Below are positions 23,547 to 32,167 of a DNA stretch of 64,000 nucleotides, piece after piece (within the stretch, counting starts at the first letter, position 1; every line of letters starts with the position of its first letter). The translations under genes and the position numbers were made by a program. The notes below the pieces were generated by a model, which saw nothing but the letters and a program-made list of their open reading frames with translations, ran no database searches and had not been told where the DNA came from. This DNA is from CAYHVK01 sp964360255 (GTDB lineage Bacteria; Bdellovibrionota; Bdellovibrionia; Bdellovibrionales; UBA1609), in the NCBI GenBank assembly GCA_964360255.1, contig CAYHVK010000012.1, positions 71,935 through 135,934 on the forward strand, given 5' to 3'.

Positions 23547-24203
23547 ATGAAAACAGACAATCAAATTCAAACTGATGTGATCAGTGAATTGCGCTGGAAT
23601 CCCCGCGTCACTCACGAACACATTGGTGTCGCCGTCGAGCGAGGCATTGTAACGCTCACTGGTCAGGTGCCCACCTACAGTGAAAAGCGCGCCGCCGAAG
23701 CCGCCGCGCAAAGAGTCGCTGGCGTACGTGCTGTTGCCGACGATATTGAGGTGGTATTGCCCTCTCTACACCGCCGTGACGACCGTGCTATTGCCGAGGC
23801 CGTTGCGAACCAGTTCAAATGGAGTGTGCAAATCCCGCAAGATAAAATTAAAATCGCTGTCGAAAATGCCCACGTCACACTGAGCGGAGAGGTCGACTGG
23901 AACTATGAGCGCAACGCAGCCGAAGATATTGTACGTGAAATCACCGGGGTCAAATCGTTAACGAACTTCCTGCGTATTCATCCGAGAATTAGCACTTCGG
24001 ATGTTAAAAAGAACATCGAGCAAGCACTAAAACGAGCTGCCGAAAAGGAAGCTCAGAGCATTTCTGTACGAGTGGACGGCGATAAGGTGCTTTTGAGCGG
24101 CGAAGTCAGATCATTCGCAGAAATGCAAGATGCCCGATGGGCGGCCTGGAGCGCTCCCGGCGTCACAGCAGTAGAAAATAAATTAACAATTCATCAACAC
24201 TAA
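23547..24203 (+). CDS. Triple BON-domain protein
   Basis: 218 residues with three tandem BON domains (about 5-70, 78-145, 150-215). Each has the alpha-beta repeat with a conserved Gly: GIVTLTGQVPTYSEK, AHVTLSGEVDWNYER and DKVLLSGEVRSFAEM. No signal peptide is visible, so unlike OsmY it may stay in the cytoplasm. BON proteins bind phospholipid or other partners under osmotic and other stress. CTAAGGAGC precedes the ATG. It is followed by hsp20 after 23 bp, in one operon under the -24/-12 promoter at 23491. Confidence 0.93.
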   Translation: MKTDNQIQTDVISELRWNPRVTHEHIGVAVERGIVTLTGQVPTYSEKRAAEAAAQRVAGVRAVADDIEVVLPSLHRRDDRAIAEAVANQFKWSVQIPQDKIKIAVENAHVTLSGEVDWNYERNAAEDIVREITGVKSLTNFLRIHPRISTSDVKKNIEQALKRAAEKEAQSISVRVDGDKVLLSGEVRSFAEMQDARWAAWSAPGVTAVENKLTIHQH

Positions 24204-24226
24204 CCCAACTAACAAGGAGAATTATT

Positions 24227-24688
24227 ATGTCAAACCCACTACAACGCTGGCTCGACCAGAAAGATGGAAATCCGTTTCGTGACCTATCAAAGCTCGAAAG
24301 TTCATTCGATCGTTTTTTTCACGAAATGATGAAAACAAAGAAAACTCTAGGCCAGCATGATTTTAGCTTCTCGCCTTCTTGCGAGATCACTGATGACGGG
24401 CCCAATTACGTGCTCAAATTTGATATGCCTGGAGTTAAAAAAGAAAATATTAAAGTTGAAGTGAATAACGGAATGCTCACTGTCAGCGCAGAGAGAAAAG
24501 AAGAGAAGAAGCAAGAGTCGGCGAAAAAATTTCTTTCAGAGGTTTTTTATGGCACTTACTCAAGAAGTTTTTCATCGCCTGTACCGGTTGATGAGAAGAA
24601 TATTGACGCTAAGTTTGAGAACGGTGTGCTGACAGTTAAACTGCCAAAGCCCGCTGGCGAAAAAGCTAAAGAAATTGCGATTCAATAG
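24227..24688 (+). CDS. Hsp20/alpha-crystallin small heat shock protein
   Basis: 153 residues. N-terminal arm with FDRFFHEMM, then the alpha-crystallin domain (about 45-140) with ITDDGPNYVLKFDMPGVKKE, ENIKVEVNNGMLTVSAERKEE, and the ENGVLTVKLPK signature (about 133-143). The C-terminal IxI motif is EIAIQ. It holds unfolded proteins in oligomers. AAGGAG precedes the ATG. It is the second gene of the BON operon, ended by a hairpin terminator. Confidence 0.95.
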   Translation: MSNPLQRWLDQKDGNPFRDLSKLESSFDRFFHEMMKTKKTLGQHDFSFSPSCEITDDGPNYVLKFDMPGVKKENIKVEVNNGMLTVSAERKEEKKQESAKKFLSEVFYGTYSRSFSSPVPVDEKNIDAKFENGVLTVKLPKPAGEKAKEIAIQ

Positions 24689-24705
24689 ACCGCAACAACA
24701 ACTAC

Positions 24706-24734
24706 AAGGGTCTGCTTAGGCGGGCCCTTTTTTT
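24706..24734 (+). terminator. Rho-independent terminator after hsp20
   Basis: AAGGGTCTGC (24706-24715) pairs with GCGGGCCCTT (about 24720-24729), 8 of 10 positions, followed by a run of T to 24734. It ends next to the convergent kinase gene's stop. Confidence 0.7.
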
Positions 24735-25875
24735 ATGCCGTTATAGGTAGCGCCAAAGTAAAAGTACTACCGACTCCTAAATTTGTAGACGTTAATGTTA
24801 AATTCCCTCCCAGCGTTTCCGCTAATTTTTTCGATAAGTTCAGCCCCAAGCCTGTGCCAGCAATTTTTTGTTTGAGGCCAGTTTGACCTTGTTGATAAGC
24901 CGTAAAAAGATGCTTCGCCTCTTCGGCACTCATTCCTATGCCAGTATCGCTTACTACTACATGCAAAAAATTTCCCTTTGGATCTTGTTTGAATATCCGG
25001 CATTCGATAGTTATCTTGCCTGCCGCCGTGAATTTTATTGCGTTGCCAACGAGGTTCAGCAAAATCTGCTTTAATCTTCGCTGGTCAGAATTTATTTCAA
25101 GGCTTGGATTTTCGACGATCAAATCAAGCTCCAGACCCTTTGCTCGGGCTGAGACCCTCATAAGGTCAATGACATCACTAAAGACATTCATAGGTTTAAA
25201 CTTTTCAACAAATATTTGCACTTGGCCCGCTTCGAGTTTTGCAAGATCTAGAACATCACTTAAGAGGCCTAGCAAGTACTCACCATTTCTTTGTATGGTA
25301 GATATAAAGTGAACTCGTTCTTCTTCATTTGTACCCGGATCACCTGCCAAATCTGCGAAACCAATAATGGCGCCTAAAGGATTTCTTATTTCATGACAGA
25401 TGTCGGCGACGTAACGGCTTTTAAACTCATTGGCTGTTTCTAAAGCCTTTTTTTGCATTTCAAACTGATCAGCTTCGTGAAGACGCATACGATCTTCGGA
25501 CTGTTTTATTGAATAACGAATAGATCTTTCTAGAAGCTCAGACGTGAGGGTGCGCTTATAGAGAAAGTCGGCCGCACCCATATCCATGGCTTGAAGATCG
25601 ATATTTCTATCTTGATGACCAGTGACTAGAATGATTGGTTTCTGCAGTAGCGGTGTGTTCACCGCCGCTAGCACATCTAGCCCTGTCTTCTCGCCCATCA
25701 TGTAATCGACGAGATAGACATCAGCCTTTTGCTCTTTGATGGCTTGCACAGCCAAATTAAAATCCGGAATCCAAACTGTATTGAAATGAACTCCGGAAAT
25801 TTCTTTGAGATAGCCATCGACAATGAGATAATCATCTTCATCATCGTCAACAATCACGATGTTGATAGTTTTCAA
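24733..25875 (-). CDS. Receiver-histidine kinase hybrid
   Basis: 380 residues in the order REC (about 3-120), coiled linker, HisKA (His in DICHEIRNPLGAI), HATPase_c (NLVGNAIKF, DTGIGMS, GTGLGLNLSKKLAE). The REC domain has VDDDEDDYLIV with the phospho-acceptor in VYLVDYMMG. No membrane segment. REC at the N-terminus of a kinase suggests it is itself controlled by phosphorylation from another kinase. Close in layout to the protein at 26723-27856 (shared LLERSIRYS linker), a likely duplication within this signalling block. Confidence 0.92.
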   Translation of the reverse strand: MKTINIVIVDDDEDDYLIVDGYLKEISGVHFNTVWIPDFNLAVQAIKEQKADVYLVDYMMGEKTGLDVLAAVNTPLLQKPIILVTGHQDRNIDLQAMDMGAADFLYKRTLTSELLERSIRYSIKQSEDRMRLHEADQFEMQKKALETANEFKSRYVADICHEIRNPLGAIIGFADLAGDPGTNEEERVHFISTIQRNGEYLLGLLSDVLDLAKLEAGQVQIFVEKFKPMNVFSDVIDLMRVSARAKGLELDLIVENPSLEINSDQRRLKQILLNLVGNAIKFTAAGKITIECRIFKQDPKGNFLHVVVSDTGIGMSAEEAKHLFTAYQQGQTGLKQKIAGTGLGLNLSKKLAETLGGNLTLTSTNLGVGSTFTLALPITA

Positions 25876-25902
25876 TTATCCCCCCCTTAAGTTATAAGCG
25901 GC

Positions 25903-26610
25903 CTAAGGTATCTCAACTAAGTTATTGATAGATTTACCGTTCATAGAGCGAACATGAATCAAGTAGCGACCGGGCTTAACATTTAAATCCTTCGCGCTCT
26001 CAAAGGCATATTTACCTGGTGTGCACGGTTGCGATTTCATTTCAATGATTGGCAATAGAACAATAACATCGTTCTGCACATCAACACGAATCTCTTTGAG
26101 CTTCATACAGCTGGTCGGCATTTCACCCGTAATGAGCACTTGTGTTTTTGCATTCTTACTCTGAACAAAGACCTGTGATACCGGCGCATAAGATTCATCA
26201 TCTGGCTCAGAGTTTAAAGCATGACGCACATTGATTTGTCCGATGCTGTTCGGGCTATCGTTTTGAAAAACTGAGTACGTACCGGCCTTAAGCAAACCGA
26301 GATCTAAAACTCGCTCGAAAGGCAGAAGCACTTGTAGACAAATTCCGCTGTAATATAAAGCTGTAGGATTCAGCTGAATTCGTTTTTGCGCCTCATCAAC
26401 ACTCACTGTCGTCTCTGCATTTCGATAACAAGTGGTTGGATACATACCTGCACCGAGAATTTGAATATTATCATTATCATCAAAACCTTCAGGAATATAA
26501 AGGCGACTGAACTGAGTCATCACTACTGTCGGTGACTTTTGCTCAAGTGGTTGGGCATCTGAGATAGATGCGATTAGCAATAAAACTGGAAGAAAACGGA
26601 TAAGTTGCAT
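25903..26610 (-). CDS. Secreted protein of unknown function
   Basis: 235 residues with a clear signal peptide (about 1-19, ending ISDAQ). The mature part contains a repeated layout: two halves each with Ser/Thr-Cys pairs (YPTTCYRNAE near residue 57, TSCMKLKEI near 166) and a closing GxY strand (KAGTYSVF and KPGRYLIHV), suggesting two beta-sandwich domains. I do not recognise a family. It lies between two REC-kinase genes on the same strand, 27 bp before the next kinase gene, so may be co-transcribed with that kinase. Confidence 0.7.
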   Translation of the reverse strand: MQLIRFLPVLLLIASISDAQPLEQKSPTVVMTQFSRLYIPEGFDDNDNIQILGAGMYPTTCYRNAETTVSVDEAQKRIQLNPTALYYSGICLQVLLPFERVLDLGLLKAGTYSVFQNDSPNSIGQINVRHALNSEPDDESYAPVSQVFVQSKNAKTQVLITGEMPTSCMKLKEIRVDVQNDVIVLLPIIEMKSQPCTPGKYAFESAKDLNVKPGRYLIHVRSMNGKSINNLVEIP

Positions 26611-26722
26611 GAAGCCCCCTTAAAAAGTGTTTAAGACTCATTAAGCAAGCCACATACCTAGACTTAAGTGCATTGAATTGGATTTGGACGGTCTATTTGA
26701 GACATTCTGGCAAAAGGCTACG

Positions 26723-27856
26723 TCAGGGTGTCCGAATCTCTTCAGCTTTGGGCAAACGCATTATAAAAACTGCGCCGCCCGTTTCAGAGTTTTGCGCTGA
26801 TAAGCTTCCGCCCCATGATTCGACAAATTTAAAAGAAGTTGCCAGGCCCAGGCCCGTTCCGGCGCCGATTGCCTTCGTTGTATAAAAGGGCTTAAATATC
26901 TGACTCAGTAGATGCTGAGGTATACCCGTTCCGGTATCTGCCACCGAAATTTCAATGGAGTCAGCTTTAGGTTGGGCAGAAATAAGGACGCGATGACCTT
27001 CGAGTCGGCCGCGTTGACGGGCCTCTTCAATAGCGTGTACAGCATTCACAAGAAGATTTAAAAAAACCTGACCAAGGGGGCCTGGCTCTGCTTTAACAGA
27101 GATCAATGGGTCAACTTTGACTTCAAGTAAGATACTTTTTCGATTGAACTCATGCTGCATAAGATTGAGCACATCTTCAATAACGCCGCTCAGTTGAACA
27201 GCCGATGCCATTCCGGACTTTTTCTCTCGGGCTAAATGAAGTAAAGAGTTGACCAGTTTGGCGATTCGATCAATCTGCGTCACCATAATATCCATATTCT
27301 GCTTCGTGTTCTCTTCACCGGATTTTTTGTGTACCAGCTCAGCACGGCTGCGAATAATCCCCAATGGAGTGCCAATTTCGTGGGCTAAACTTGATGCCAA
27401 TAGACCAATAGAGGCCAGACGATCTTGCTGCATAATCATGGCTTTATTTTCTTTTAGCTCTTCCATATCGAGCGTATGTTTCATCGAATAACGGATCGAG
27501 CGCTCAAGAAGGGGCGAAGTGAGCTGAGCTTTAATCAGATAGTCGGCCGCACCAATTTGCATAGCCTTTAAATCCACATCGAGATCATTGTGACCAGTTA
27601 ACAGAATAATCGGAAAATTAATTTCTAACTTCTTAGTTTCACCTAAAAATTCAAGGCCAGTCTGCGCACCTAAACGATAATCGAGTAAACAGGCATCAAA
27701 CTTCTGCTCGATCGCTGCTTTTAATCCCTCTTCGTAAGAAGATTTCCATACTACTACGTACCGACTGTTTGAGATCTCACGAAAAAGATCTCGAATATTG
27801 ATGTAGTCATCTTCGTCATCATCGATGAGAAGTATGCGGAATTCATCGGGACTCAT
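26723..27856 (-). CDS. Receiver-histidine kinase hybrid
   Basis: 377 residues from ATG 27856, set by AGGAG in the preceding gene's end; an ATG at 27871 is possible. Order: REC (IDDDEDDYINI, phospho-acceptor in ACLLDYRLG), linker, HisKA of the NtrB-like group (SSLAHEIGTPLGIIRSRAEL), HATPase_c (NLLVNAVHAIEEA, DTGTGIP, GTGLGLAT). Cytosolic. It overlaps the upstream single-receiver gene by 14 bp, so belongs to the same operon as the NtrC-type activator, and is a possible kinase for it. Confidence 0.9.
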   Translation of the reverse strand: MSPDEFRILLIDDDEDDYINIRDLFREISNSRYVVVWKSSYEEGLKAAIEQKFDACLLDYRLGAQTGLEFLGETKKLEINFPIILLTGHNDLDVDLKAMQIGAADYLIKAQLTSPLLERSIRYSMKHTLDMEELKENKAMIMQQDRLASIGLLASSLAHEIGTPLGIIRSRAELVHKKSGEENTKQNMDIMVTQIDRIAKLVNSLLHLAREKKSGMASAVQLSGVIEDVLNLMQHEFNRKSILLEVKVDPLISVKAEPGPLGQVFLNLLVNAVHAIEEARQRGRLEGHRVLISAQPKADSIEISVADTGTGIPQHLLSQIFKPFYTTKAIGAGTGLGLATSFKFVESWGGSLSAQNSETGGAVFIMRLPKAEEIRTP

Positions 27857-28316
27857 TTTTCTCCTGCTCATGAGGTAGCGGAAGGGCCACTATCTCAAAC
27901 CAGTAGTGACCGATATCGCGCACTAAACCGACCAAATCACCAAATGCCACAGGCTTAGTCACAAACGAGTTCACACCTAAATTGTAAGTGCGAAGAATAT
28001 CTTCTTCGGCAGAAGAAGTTGTCAGCACGACGACCGGAATATGGCGCAGCTCTTTGTCAGCCTTAATTTCAGCTAAAACTTCGCGACCATCTTTTTTCGG
28101 CATATTGAGATCGAGCAAAATAAGCCCAGGCATTGGGCTGCCCAAAACATCGGCATACTTCCCTTTTCTGCGTAGATAAGACATGAGCTCTTCGCCATCT
28201 TTTACGAAGTGGAGCTCGTTCAGCAGACGACTTTCATGAAAAGCTTCTTTAATCAGCTGGCAGTCATCAACATCATCATCTGCAATAAGTATTGGCATTG
28301 GTTTTCGATTAATCAT
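27843..28316 (-). CDS. Single-domain response regulator (Rcp1-like)
   Basis: 157 residues with only a receiver domain: IADDDVDDCQLI at strand 1, LILLDLNMPKKDG with the phospho-acceptor Asp (about 66), VVVLTTSSAEEDI and the FVTKPV Lys. The long beta4-alpha4 and LNMPKKDGREVLAEIK sequence are typical of Rcp1/CheY-like phosphotransfer receivers paired with PAS or phytochrome kinases. Start ATG overlaps the end of the PAS kinase gene by 8 bp. It probably relays phosphate between kinases of this block. Confidence 0.92.
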   Translation of the reverse strand: MINRKPMPILIADDDVDDCQLIKEAFHESRLLNELHFVKDGEELMSYLRRKGKYADVLGSPMPGLILLDLNMPKKDGREVLAEIKADKELRHIPVVVLTTSSAEEDILRTYNLGVNSFVTKPVAFGDLVGLVRDIGHYWFEIVALPLPHEQEKNESR

Positions 28317-29460
28317 GAAGAACTCCTTGTTTATGTTTAAGAGGAAGGGTGACGATAAACGTCGACCCCTTCCCTAACTCAGATGTGGCGCTTAAAGTGC
28401 CGCCATGACGATCAACGATTTTTCGGCAAACCGCCAAGCCAATACCAGTACCTTCGTATTCATGTTTGCCGTGCAAGCGTTGAAAAATCGTGAAAATTCG
28501 ATCGAGATACTTTTCGTCGAAACCAATTCCGTTATCTTCTATGGTGATTTCGGCAGCGACTCCGGGCGCTCCAAGGGGTGACTTTTGTAATTTGCGAGCC
28601 GAGACTTTTACAAGCGGAGGCACACCAGGCTTTTGAAATTTTAAGGCATTACTAATTAAATTTTGCAGAAGCTGTCGCAGCTGAGTGGGATCGGCTTCAA
28701 GAGATAGAAGCTCTCCCACTTCCACTTGGCCTTTACTACGCTCTAATTGAGCCTCAAGGTCTGCTACAACATCACGAACTGTATCCTGCAAAGCTACCAT
28801 TTTAAACGGCTGGGCTTGAGTTGTAACGCGAGAATATGTCAGCAAGTCGTTGATCAGGGTTTGCATACGATTGGCCGAATTCTGAATTCTATCTAGGTAA
28901 TCTTTCGATTCATCATTGAGCTCATCTATAGCTTTTGTTCTAAGACGATCAGAGAAGGCCTGAATTTTTCTTAAAGGCTCTTGCAGATCATGGGCCGCTA
29001 CCGAGGCAAAATCTTGTAGCTCTCGGTTACTGACTTCTAGTTTCTTGGCATAAACGATTAATTTTTCTTCAGCTAATTTGCGCTCGGTGATTTCATACCG
29101 AACGGCGACATACTGCTCAGGTTTGCCAGTCGAATCAAGAAACGGAACAATTGTTGTATGAACCCAGTAGTAACTTCCGTCTTTAGCGCGGTTTTGAACT
29201 TCGCCTTCCCAAACCTGGCCTGAGGTAATGGTAGCCCACATGTTAATAAAAAACTCTGGGGGATGATGTTTTGAATTGATGATTCGGTGAGTGCTGCCAA
29301 TCAACTCTTCGCGTGAATACTGCGAAATCGTGCAGAATTTTTTATTAACGTAAGTGATGGTACCTTTTTTGTCGGTGATGGCAACAATAGCCGCCTCATC
29401 TATGGCTGATTTTAAATGGGCGAATTCTTTGGCCGAAAGCCCCTCATTTGCTGGTTTCAT
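28309..29460 (-). CDS. PAS-domain sensor histidine kinase
   Basis: 383 residues from ATG 29460 (GAGGACC upstream). PAS-PAC (about 15-135: AIVAITDKKGTITYVNKKFC, AKDGSYYWVHTTIVPF), a coiled linker, HisKA (SVAAHDLQEPLRKIQAF) and HATPase_c (NLISNALKF, DNGIGFD, GTGIGLAVCRKIV). The EPLRK-type H box is found in phytochrome-like and Rcp1-partner kinases. No membrane helix; an internal redox or oxygen signal is plausible since PAS often binds haem or flavin, but no ligand residue is diagnostic. It overlaps the activator gene upstream by 17 bp and the single receiver downstream. Confidence 0.93.
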   Translation of the reverse strand: MKPANEGLSAKEFAHLKSAIDEAAIVAITDKKGTITYVNKKFCTISQYSREELIGSTHRIINSKHHPPEFFINMWATITSGQVWEGEVQNRAKDGSYYWVHTTIVPFLDSTGKPEQYVAVRYEITERKLAEEKLIVYAKKLEVSNRELQDFASVAAHDLQEPLRKIQAFSDRLRTKAIDELNDESKDYLDRIQNSANRMQTLINDLLTYSRVTTQAQPFKMVALQDTVRDVVADLEAQLERSKGQVEVGELLSLEADPTQLRQLLQNLISNALKFQKPGVPPLVKVSARKLQKSPLGAPGVAAEITIEDNGIGFDEKYLDRIFTIFQRLHGKHEYEGTGIGLAVCRKIVDRHGGTLSATSELGKGSTFIVTLPLKHKQGVLHD

Positions 29461-30847
29461 CGAGGTCCTCAATCGGCTCTGGAGTTTCATCTGAAATCAT
29501 TCCGTAGGCTCTCTCTTTTCTATAAAGAGTGCGACGGCTGATTCCGAGAATTTGCGCAGCTTCATCTTTTCGTTGCCCAGTTTCTCCCATAATCAGTTTG
29601 ATATAACGCTCCTCTAGTTTTTCAAGTGTTGGCCGATCAGAGTGCAAGCTTTCAATATTCTGTTTCGCCTCACTTAAAGCGCTTTCAAAAATCATCGATT
29701 TTTCAATTTTTTCACCCGGAGACAAAATAATGGCACGCTCAATTACGTTTTCAAGTTCGCGAACATTGCCTGGCCACGGATGAGCCATGAGTAAAGCGAG
29801 GGCATCTGATGAAATTTCTTTCACACGAGAATTATTACGCGGTCCATATTTCTCAATATAATGTTGAACAAGAAGAGGAATGTCATCGGGACGTTCGCGC
29901 AAAGGCGGCACGCGCATTGGCACCACATTCAGGCGATAAAACAAGTCTTCTCGAAACTGTCCACTCTTCACCATCGCCTTCAAATCGCGATGAGTCGCTG
30001 CAATAATTCGCACATCCACCGGACGAAGATCATTGCCGCCCACCGGGCGAATCTGCCGATCTTGCAACACTCGTAAGAGCTTCGCTTGCAAAGTCAAACT
30101 TAAGTCCCCAATTTCATCGAGAAAGAGGGTTCCGCCGTTAGCTTCTTCAAAAAGTCCTATTTTATCAGTGATGGCTCCGGTGAACGAACCTTTCACATGA
30201 CCGAAAAGTTCACTCTCTAACAAATTCTCAGGAATCGCCGTACAATTAAGTGGTACAAACGCCTTCGAGCGCCGTGCCCCCGAATTATGTAAGGCTCGCG
30301 CAACAAGCTCTTTTCCGGATCCGCTTTCACCGGTAATTAAAACATTCGCTGCTGCCGGAGAAACGATTTTGATCAATTCAAAAAGCTCAGTCATCTTCGG
30401 GCTCTTGCCGATAATGTCATCAATGCTAAAGCTTTTCTGAAGTTCTTTTTTTAATGATTTATTTTCTTGTTTCAGCTGAGCCGTCTCTAATGCCCGCTTA
30501 ACCAGTAAAACCATTTCTTCGTTTTTAAAAGGTTTTACAATGTAATGAAAAGCTCCCAGCTTCATGGCTTCGATAGCGGTTTCGATCGATCCGAAGGCCG
30601 TCATCATAATAGAAACAATCTGTGGGTAGTCCGACTGAACCTTCTTGAGAAACATAAGTCCGTCGACATCTTTCATTTTATTATCGGTAATTAAAACTTG
30701 CGGAACATCGGTTTTAAATTTGACTAAAGCTTCAGCCACCGACGAAAACTGCGCGACATCGTAACCTTCGTCGATTAACAGCTCCTTAACAACGCGGCCC
30801 ATTTCAATATCATCATCGACTACGGCTATCTTACGTTTCAATCGCAT
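29444..30847 (-). CDS. NtrC-family sigma-54-dependent response regulator
   Basis: 467 residues: REC (about 5-120, phospho-acceptor Asp55 in VLITDNKMKD, Lys105), AAA+ domain with Walker A GESGSGKE (173-180), the sigma-54 contact loop GSFTGA (220-225), Walker B GTLFLDEIGDL, arginine fingers in FREDLFYRLNVVPMRVPPLRERP, and a Fis-type helix-turn-helix at the C-terminus (DEAAQILGISRRTLYRKE). A complete, typical activator; it would remodel RNA polymerase-sigma-54 at -24/-12 promoters. It heads a five-gene signalling run. The two GACAA-N-TTGTC palindromes beside its start suggest it binds its own control region and the others in the window. Confidence 0.95.
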   Translation of the reverse strand: MRLKRKIAVVDDDIEMGRVVKELLIDEGYDVAQFSSVAEALVKFKTDVPQVLITDNKMKDVDGLMFLKKVQSDYPQIVSIMMTAFGSIETAIEAMKLGAFHYIVKPFKNEEMVLLVKRALETAQLKQENKSLKKELQKSFSIDDIIGKSPKMTELFELIKIVSPAAANVLITGESGSGKELVARALHNSGARRSKAFVPLNCTAIPENLLESELFGHVKGSFTGAITDKIGLFEEANGGTLFLDEIGDLSLTLQAKLLRVLQDRQIRPVGGNDLRPVDVRIIAATHRDLKAMVKSGQFREDLFYRLNVVPMRVPPLRERPDDIPLLVQHYIEKYGPRNNSRVKEISSDALALLMAHPWPGNVRELENVIERAIILSPGEKIEKSMIFESALSEAKQNIESLHSDRPTLEKLEERYIKLIMGETGQRKDEAAQILGISRRTLYRKERAYGMISDETPEPIEDLDETSK

Positions 30848-30876
30848 ACACTACCTTTGAAAAAACCCAACTCTAC

Positions 30877-30892
30877 TTCAAGTCTTATGCCA
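30877..30892 (-). promoter_or_regulatory. Possible sigma-54 promoter of the activator operon (weak -12)
   Basis: On the minus strand TGGCATAAGACTTGAA has a good -24 but GA instead of GC at -12. Its -24 GG is 48 bp from the nearer palindrome centre. Confidence 0.4.
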
Positions 30893-30933
30893 TGACCTTT
30901 TCAGCATTACCTACTAATGAAGACTCAACTTGA

Positions 30934-30974
30934 GACAAGTTGTCATAAGCTTAAGTAAATTATGACAACTTGTC
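30934..30974. promoter_or_regulatory. Double GACAA-N-TTGTC palindrome between the activator and CBS operons
   Basis: GACAAGTTGTC (30934-30944) and GACAACTTGTC (30964-30974) are perfect copies with centres exactly 30 bp apart; together with flanking ATAA/TTAT they form a 15-bp perfect inverted repeat. Each lies 48 bp from the -24 GG of the promoter on its own side. Confidence 0.8.
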
Positions 30975-31015
30975 GTATTTGCTCTCCTCAAAGTCAATTG
31001 GTTTGATTTTGAGCC

Positions 31016-31031
31016 TGGCAGGGTTCTTGGA
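31016..31031 (+). promoter_or_regulatory. Possible sigma-54 promoter of the CBS-Usp operon (weak -12)
   Basis: TGGCAGGGTTCTTGGA has a consensus -24 but GG instead of GC at -12. Confidence 0.45.
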
Positions 31032-31066
31032 CTCATACACCTCAACATCATCTAAGGAGTGAGAGA

Positions 31067-31471
31067 ATGAAAGCAATTCCAGCCGTACAAAAATATATGA
31101 CATTTGTACCCAAATCGATTGGGTACGATCAAACCTTGAGTCAAGCCAATGAGTTTATGAAGAAGCTACATATTCGTCATTTACCGGTTCTGAAAGGCGG
31201 CGAAATCGTCGGCATTTTGTCTGACCGAGACATTAAATTTATATCGAGCTTTAAGGATATTGATCCTAACAAACTAACTGTTGAAGACGCCTACACGTCG
31301 AATCCCTATATTACGCGACCAGACGCTCCTTTGAACGAAGTAGCAGCACATATGGCTGAGAAGAAATATGGCTGTGCTTTAGTTGTCGATAATGGACGGC
31401 TCGTCGGTATCTTTACTGAAGTCGATGCTTATAAAGCACTTTCTGATTTACTTGAAACACGTCTTAAATAA
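31067..31471 (+). CDS. CBS-domain pair protein
   Basis: 134 residues, two CBS motifs: HIRHLPVLKGGEIVGILSDRD in the first and YGCALVVDNGRLVGIFTEVD in the second. A compact CBS-only protein that likely binds adenosine nucleotides. TAAGGAG precedes the ATG at good spacing. It opens an operon with a small exported protein, a K+ channel-like protein, UspA and a beta-CASP protein. It resembles the CBS protein at 21841, which has a longer linker. Confidence 0.92.
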   Translation: MKAIPAVQKYMTFVPKSIGYDQTLSQANEFMKKLHIRHLPVLKGGEIVGILSDRDIKFISSFKDIDPNKLTVEDAYTSNPYITRPDAPLNEVAAHMAEKKYGCALVVDNGRLVGIFTEVDAYKALSDLLETRLK

Positions 31472-31472
31472 T

Positions 31473-31772
31473 ATGAAAACACTTCTACTCAGCTTTTTTA
31501 TTTCAGTAGCAGCTCTGGCTTCATCTCCACTCGAGAACGAAGTGGGTCCTGAAGTTTTTGTCTTGAGGCAAAATGCCCATATAATTGATTTTAGATATTC
31601 AATTGGTGAACCAATTCGTCTCTACGTTGTCGGCCGTGAAGAAGCTCGCTTCGACCCTGCCACCGCACGCCTCACATTTCGTCGAATCGGTAATGAGCCA
31701 TTCACTGAATTGAGTCCGGATAGTGGTAGTGGATTTTATATTAAGACAAATCCGAAAGAAACCCACGAATGA
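31473..31772 (+). CDS. Small exported protein of unknown function
   Basis: 99 residues from ATG 31473, one base after the stop of the CBS gene. A signal peptide (about 1-17, ending ALAS) is followed by a beta-rich stretch with EPIRLYVVGREEARFDP. No Cys and no recognised family. Its stop overlaps the next gene's start by 4 bp (ATGA), so it is translationally coupled to the channel-like gene. Confidence 0.6.
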   Translation: MKTLLLSFFISVAALASSPLENEVGPEVFVLRQNAHIIDFRYSIGEPIRLYVVGREEARFDPATARLTFRRIGNEPFTELSPDSGSGFYIKTNPKETHE

Positions 31773-32167
31773 ATCAGTGGAGTAAGGCTCGAATCAACCG
31801 GAGAATAAAGGCCCTGTTAGCAAATAGTTTTTTTTGGCGCCTGACTTTATTTGGTAATTCGATCATACTTTTGGGTAGCTTTATGCTCTACTTATTCGAA
31901 TCAGAACTTCAGTCGCCGCCCGTGAACTTTTTAGACTGCATTCTTTGGAGTGCTGGCACCGTCACAACTATTGGATACGTATTGACTCCCTTAACAACAG
32001 TCGGAAAACTAACTCTGCTCGGACTCATGCTTTTCGGCACCGCATTTGTATGGACTTATATGGCATTTCTAGTCACTGCGTTTATCACGCCCGAATTAGG
32101 GGCGCTTAAAAAAGATATGCATGATGTAGAAAGAGAAATTCAACAATTTAAAAAAGGGAACTCATAA
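31769..32167 (+). CDS. Two-helix ion-channel-like membrane protein
   Basis: 132 residues. Two membrane helices (about 22-45 and 85-108) flank a pore-like loop TVTTIGYV, close to the T-x-G-Y-G filter of K+ channels but with Val where the last Gly is expected. The C-terminal tail is charged and coiled-coil like. The Ion_trans_2 fold is likely; selectivity is uncertain because of the changed filter. Its start overlaps the previous gene and UspA follows directly at 32168, so it is part of the CBS operon. Confidence 0.75.
   Translation: MNQWSKARINRRIKALLANSFFWRLTLFGNSIILLGSFMLYLFESELQSPPVNFLDCILWSAGTVTTIGYVLTPLTTVGKLTLLGLMLFGTAFVWTYMAFLVTAFITPELGALKKDMHDVEREIQQFKKGNS

Noticed and set aside
23261..23575. 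104-codon plus-strand reading frame over the hpf/BON intergenic region
   Set aside because: It covers the two promoters and palindrome, has an unnatural composition and no ribosome binding site; judged non-coding.
26611..26722. Possible -24/-12 promoter and GACATTCTGGC site upstream of the secreted protein at 25903
   Set aside because: TGGCTTGCTTAATGAG has a good -24 but no -12 match, and the palindrome is broken; too weak to list.
31769..32167. Canonical potassium channel
   Set aside because: The filter reads TIGYV rather than TVGYG, so K+ selectivity is not claimed.
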